Assembly: GCF_900168205.1 (NCBI RefSeq)
Contig: NZ_FUZE01000001.1
Coordinates: 496,001-560,000, forward strand
DNA length: 64,000 nt
From: Chryseobacterium balustinum
Lineage (GTDB): Bacteria; Bacteroidota; Bacteroidia; Flavobacteriales; Weeksellaceae
Reading direction: 5' to 3'
This document shows positions 61,275 to 64,000 of the stretch, piece after piece. The number at the start of each line of letters is the position of its first letter. The first letter of the stretch is position 1. The translations under genes and the position numbers were made by a program. The notes beneath the pieces were generated by a model, which did no database searches, was not told where the DNA came from, and was given only the letters and a program-made list of their open reading frames with translations.

Positions 61275-61751
61275 TTACTTCCCTAAATAAGAATTGTACA
61301 TCCAGACTTCTTTTTCCTGCTCGGTAATGTAGTCGCTCATTTGTGAGTTGGTACCTTCGTCACCGGCTTTGTCTGTAATGTCTAAAAGCTCTCTTTGTAG
61401 ATCGATAACCACTTTAAAAGAATTTAGGATAATTTCTACACTTTTATTACCATCGGTAACTTCTTTACTTTCCTTAATGGTAGAAACCTGAAGATAATCT
61501 GAATAATTATGGGTCGGAGTTGCTCCTAAAGTTAATATGCGTTCTGCGATTTCATCTATTTTTAATACTAAACTATTATATAGCTCTTCAAACTTAGGAT
61601 GCAGTGTGAAAAATTGTTCTCCTTTAATATTCCAATGAGAACCTCTTGTATTCTGATAAAATACAGAATAGTTGGCAAGTAATACATTAAGTTTTTCTGA
61701 AATGTTTTGGCAGTCGGTTTCTTTTAAACCAATAATGTTAGCGTTTTTCAT
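61275..61751 (-). CDS. dps: Dps-family ferritin-like DNA-protection protein
   Basis: Dps forms a 12-subunit shell that oxidises iron with peroxide and shields DNA. The 158-residue product has the ferroxidase ligands: His in TRGSHWNIKGEQFFTLHPKFEELY and the Asp/Glu pair in VLKIDEIAERILTLG. Length and motif spacing are standard. The gene is monocistronic between pncB and a 460-bp gap. Iron binding fits the metal theme of the window, but Dps genes are widespread. Confidence 0.95.
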   Translation of the reverse strand: MKNANIIGLKETDCQNISEKLNVLLANYSVFYQNTRGSHWNIKGEQFFTLHPKFEELYNSLVLKIDEIAERILTLGATPTHNYSDYLQVSTIKESKEVTDGNKSVEIILNSFKVVIDLQRELLDITDKAGDEGTNSQMSDYITEQEKEVWMYNSYLGK

Positions 61752-61908
61752 ATGTATATAATTTATTTTTTAAGGTCATATGGAATCGCTCATATCTCCA
61801 GTATCGTTTATAATAGCAAATGATGGCGATTTCATAAGTTTATTTTTTGATATCTCTAAGTTAAGGAAATATTGTGCCGAAATTAGAAGGATTTCATAGA
61901 AGATAACT

Positions 61909-62052
61909 ATGGGAGATTTTTTCAATATAGTTTGGATTGACTTGTTTGATTCTAAAATAATTTCAATGAAGATTAAGCAGTTAAATATTGAATTAAGTAA
62001 AATAAATCAAGAAATAGATGTTTTCAAAGTTAAAATTGGGGTTGAATTTTGA
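61909..62052 (+). CDS. Possible small protein
   Basis: A 47-residue frame beginning MGDFFNIVWIDLF and rich in Ile, Lys and Glu, with a helical C-terminal half (KIKQLNIELSKINQEIDVFK). The 462-bp gap 61752-62213 otherwise contains only the str-operon promoter. No promoter or family recognised, so it may be spurious. Confidence 0.25.
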   Translation: MGDFFNIVWIDLFDSKIISMKIKQLNIELSKINQEIDVFKVKIGVEF

Positions 62053-62160
62053 AGCTGTGAAATTTTTTATAATTTCCTGTACGTCTCTGTTTACTGTAAA
62101 TTGTATGTAATCATAAGGTTAGTTTAAAATAAATAAAGATTATTATTTCTACATAACTAC

Positions 62161-62190
62161 TTGTCAATTAAAAAATTATTATTAATTTTG
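62161..62190 (+). promoter_or_regulatory. Promoter of the rpsL-rpsG-fusA operon
   Basis: TTG at 62161-62163, a 19-bp spacer and TAATTTTG at 62183-62190 (exact). Predicted leader about 17 nt to the rpsL ATG. Confidence 0.8.
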
Positions 62191-62213
62191 CACCCTAAAA
62201 TAAAAGCAATTAA

Positions 62214-62627
62214 ATGCCTACTATTCAACAATTAGTTAGAAAAGGAAGAGTCGCACTTACCAAGAAGAGTAAATCGGCTGCACTTGATTCTTGTCCACAA
62301 AGACGAGGTGTATGTACGAGAGTATATACTACCACACCTAAGAAACCTAACTCTGCACTTAGAAAAGTTGCAAGGGTAAGACTTTCAAACGGTAAAGAAG
62401 TTAACGCCTATATCCCAGGTGAAGGACATAATCTTCAAGAGCACTCGATAGTATTGGTACGCGGGGGGAGAGTAAAAGATTTACCAGGAGTTAGATACCA
62501 CATCGTAAGAGGTGCGTTAGATACTGCTGGAGTAAGCGGAAGAACTCAAAGAAGATCTAAGTACGGAGCTAAGAGACCTAAGCCAGGTCAAGCTGCAGCT
62601 GCACCGGCTAAAGGAAAGAAAAAATAA
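62214..62627 (+). CDS. rpsL: 30S ribosomal protein S12
   Basis: S12 lies at the decoding centre and contacts tRNA and EF-G. The 137-residue protein begins [21 protein letters not shown] and contains [15 protein letters not shown], the streptomycin-response region with Lys residues at the usual sites, and [33 protein letters not shown] Lys/Ala-rich tail is slightly longer than in Escherichia coli. It is the first gene of the str operon. Confidence 0.98.
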   Translation: MPTIQQLVRKGRVALTKKSKSAALDSCPQRRGVCTRVYTTTPKKPNSALRKVARVRLSNGKEVNAYIPGEGHNLQEHSIVLVRGGRVKDLPGVRYHIVRGALDTAGVSGRTQRRSKYGAKRPKPGQAAAAPAKGKKK

Positions 62628-62650
62628 TCATTAAATAAGGTACAGAAACA

Positions 62651-63127
62651 ATGAGAAAGACAAAAGCGAAAAAAAGACCGTTGTTACCAGATCCAAAATT
62701 TAATGATCAATTGGTAACTAGATTCGTAAACAACTTGATGCTTGACGGTAAGAAGTCAATCGCATTCAAAATATTCTATGATGCATTAGATATCGTAGAA
62801 ACTAAAAAAGGAGAAACTGAAAAGACTGCCCTTGAAATCTGGAAAGATGCATTAACTAACGTTATGCCTCACGTAGAAGTACGTTCTAGAAGAGTAGGTG
62901 GAGCAAACTTCCAGATTCCTATGCCAATCAGAGCTGATAGAAAAATTTCTATGGCAATGAAATGGTTAATTAGCTACTCTAAAAAGAGAAATGATAAGTC
63001 TATGGCTTTGAAATTAGCTAATGAAGTAGTTGCCGCTTCAAGAGAAGAAGGTGCTGCTTACAAGAAGAAATCTGATACTCACAAAATGGCGGAAGCTAAC
63101 AAAGCTTTCTCTCACTTTAAATTCTAA
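62651..63127 (+). CDS. rpsG: 30S ribosomal protein S7
   Basis: S7 nucleates assembly of the 30S head. The 158-residue protein starts [18 protein letters not shown] and contains [30 protein letters not shown], the conserved beta-hairpin region, ending [14 protein letters not shown]. It follows rpsL by 23 bp and precedes fusA by 6 bp, the universal order of the str operon. Confidence 0.98.
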   Translation: MRKTKAKKRPLLPDPKFNDQLVTRFVNNLMLDGKKSIAFKIFYDALDIVETKKGETEKTALEIWKDALTNVMPHVEVRSRRVGGANFQIPMPIRADRKISMAMKWLISYSKKRNDKSMALKLANEVVAASREEGAAYKKKSDTHKMAEANKAFSHFKF

Positions 63128-63133
63128 TTAGAA

Positions 63134-64000
63134 ATGAGTAGAGATCTTAAATTTACAAGAAATATTGGTATTGCTGCGCACATTGATGCTGGTAAAACTA
63201 CCACTACAGAAAGGATTTTATTCTATACGGGAGTAAACCATAAAATTGGTGAAGTACATGATGGTGCTTCTACAATGGACTGGATGGAGCAGGAAGCTGA
63301 AAGAGGTATTACAATTACTTCTGCTGCAACTACTTGTTCTTGGAATTTCCCTACAGACCAAGGTAAGAAATTACCTGAAACTAAACCTTATCACTTCAAC
63401 ATCATCGATACACCAGGACACGTTGACTTCACAGTAGAAGTAAACAGATCTTTGAGAGTATTGGATGGTTTGGTATTCTTATTCTCTGCAGTAGATGGAG
63501 TAGAGCCTCAGTCTGAAACAAACTGGAGACTTGCTGACAACTACAAAGTTGCAAGAATGGGATTCGTAAACAAAATGGACAGACAAGGTGCTGACTTCCT
63601 TAATGTGGTAAACCAAGTTAAGACAATGTTAGGATCAAACGCAGTTCCAATCGTTTTACCAATCGGTGCTGAAGAAGATTTCAAAGGTGTTGTAGACTTA
63701 ATTAAAAACAGAGCGATCATCTGGGATGAAGCAGGACAAGGAGCTACTTTCGAAGTAGTGCCAATTCCTGAAGATATGAAGGCTGAAGTTCTGGAATACA
63801 GAGAGAAATTAGTTGAAGCTGTTGCTGATTATGATGATACTTTGATGGAGAAATTCTTCGAAGATCCAGATTCAATTTCAGAAGACGAAATCAACGAAGC
63901 TCTTAGAAAAGCTACTATCGATTTATCTATTATCCCAATGACTTGTGGTTCTTCATTCAAGAATAAAGGAGTACAGTTTATGTTGGATGCAGTATGTAAA
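63134..64000 (+). CDS. fusA: Elongation factor G, N-terminal part; C-terminus beyond window
   Basis: EF-G translocates tRNAs and mRNA after peptide transfer. The first 289 residues are visible, beginning [28 protein letters not shown] with the GTPase P-loop, then [11 protein letters not shown] (switch I), [10 protein letters not shown] and [11 protein letters not shown]. The frame is open to the window edge and includes the G' insert. The gene is in the str operon after rpsG. Confidence 0.98.
   Translation, partial: MSRDLKFTRNIGIAAHIDAGKTTTTERILFYTGVNHKIGEVHDGASTMDWMEQEAERGITITSAATTCSWNFPTDQGKKLPETKPYHFNIIDTPGHVDFTVEVNRSLRVLDGLVFLFSAVDGVEPQSETNWRLADNYKVARMGFVNKMDRQGADFLNVVNQVKTMLGSNAVPIVLPIGAEEDFKGVVDLIKNRAIIWDEAGQGATFEVVPIPEDMKAEVLEYREKLVEAVADYDDTLMEKFFEDPDSISEDEINEALRKATIDLSIIPMTCGSSFKNKGVQFMLDAVCK

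Noticed and set aside
61752..62160. Possible additional RNA or gene in the gap between dps and rpsL
   Set aside because: Apart from a doubtful 47-residue frame I saw no tRNA, stable hairpin or conserved motif.

Overview
The window looks like chromosomal DNA of a Flavobacteriia member of the Bacteroidota, most likely Chryseobacterium or a close Weeksellaceae relative. The signs are low GC, SusC/SusD pairs, a bacillithiol enzyme (BshC), a GYDIA-type GHMP kinase, a Porin_10-like porin, many TTG starts, and Bacteroidota promoters (TTTG or TTG at -33, about 18-21 bp, then TAnnTTTG at -7). These are judgements from sequence recognition; no database search was run. I see no prophage, IS element, integrase or CRISPR array.

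Layout. 1-4161 (minus): the end of a polysaccharide locus, ugd-rfbB-rfbA and an ABC-2 exporter permease cut by the window edge. 4342-9327 (plus): rimP-nusA-infB with a promoter and a leader hairpin. 9352-24671: an unknown secreted protein, a first SusC/SusD pair behind a palindromic operator, a porin, bshC, a LysM/periplasmic-binding fusion, fabD, a GHMP kinase, pckA, an SMI1/KNR4 protein and aroQ. 24847-29575: a second SusC/SusD pair preceded by a SAM-I (S-box) riboswitch and nested inverted repeats. 29609-38077: a metal region with a Fur-family regulator, a 7-1-7 operator, a Zn/Cd-type P-type ATPase, two small paralogous CxGKC proteins, a YHS lipoprotein, SCO, an exported superoxide dismutase, and an MbnP/MbnH/outer-membrane-protein operon. 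38069-40043 (minus): an MFS exporter and GntR regulator sharing a duplicated 21-bp operator. 40079-45517 (minus): two identical tRNA-Glu genes with rpsT, a cation/proton antiporter, a lipoprotein, a third tRNA-Glu and a cell-wall amidase. 45537-55273: lptD, ridA, a DegP-type protease, an extended TrhO, 5-formyl-THF cyclo-ligase, an unknown membrane protein/lipoprotein pair and a small repetitive lipoprotein. 55297-61751 (minus, one small plus ORF): an rRNA methyltransferase, rmuC, a DUF5995 protein, lipoproteins, pncB and dps. 62161 to the end (plus): rpsL-rpsG-fusA, cut by the window edge.

How parts work together. The metal region pairs export of Zn/Cd with periplasmic and outer-membrane proteins known or suspected to handle copper (SCO, YHS, MbnP/MbnH). 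The two CxGKC proteins align without gaps over their first 56 residues and both need a TTG start, so they look like a real family with no assigned role. The riboswitch links an outer-membrane importer to methionine/SAM status, which suggests uptake of a methionine-related nutrient. Several intergenic regions carry palindromes placed exactly at predicted promoters, and several carry short hairpin repeats that look dispersed.

Limits. Start sites, promoters, operators and terminators were read by eye. Hairpin energies, copy numbers of repeats and homology claims were not computed.
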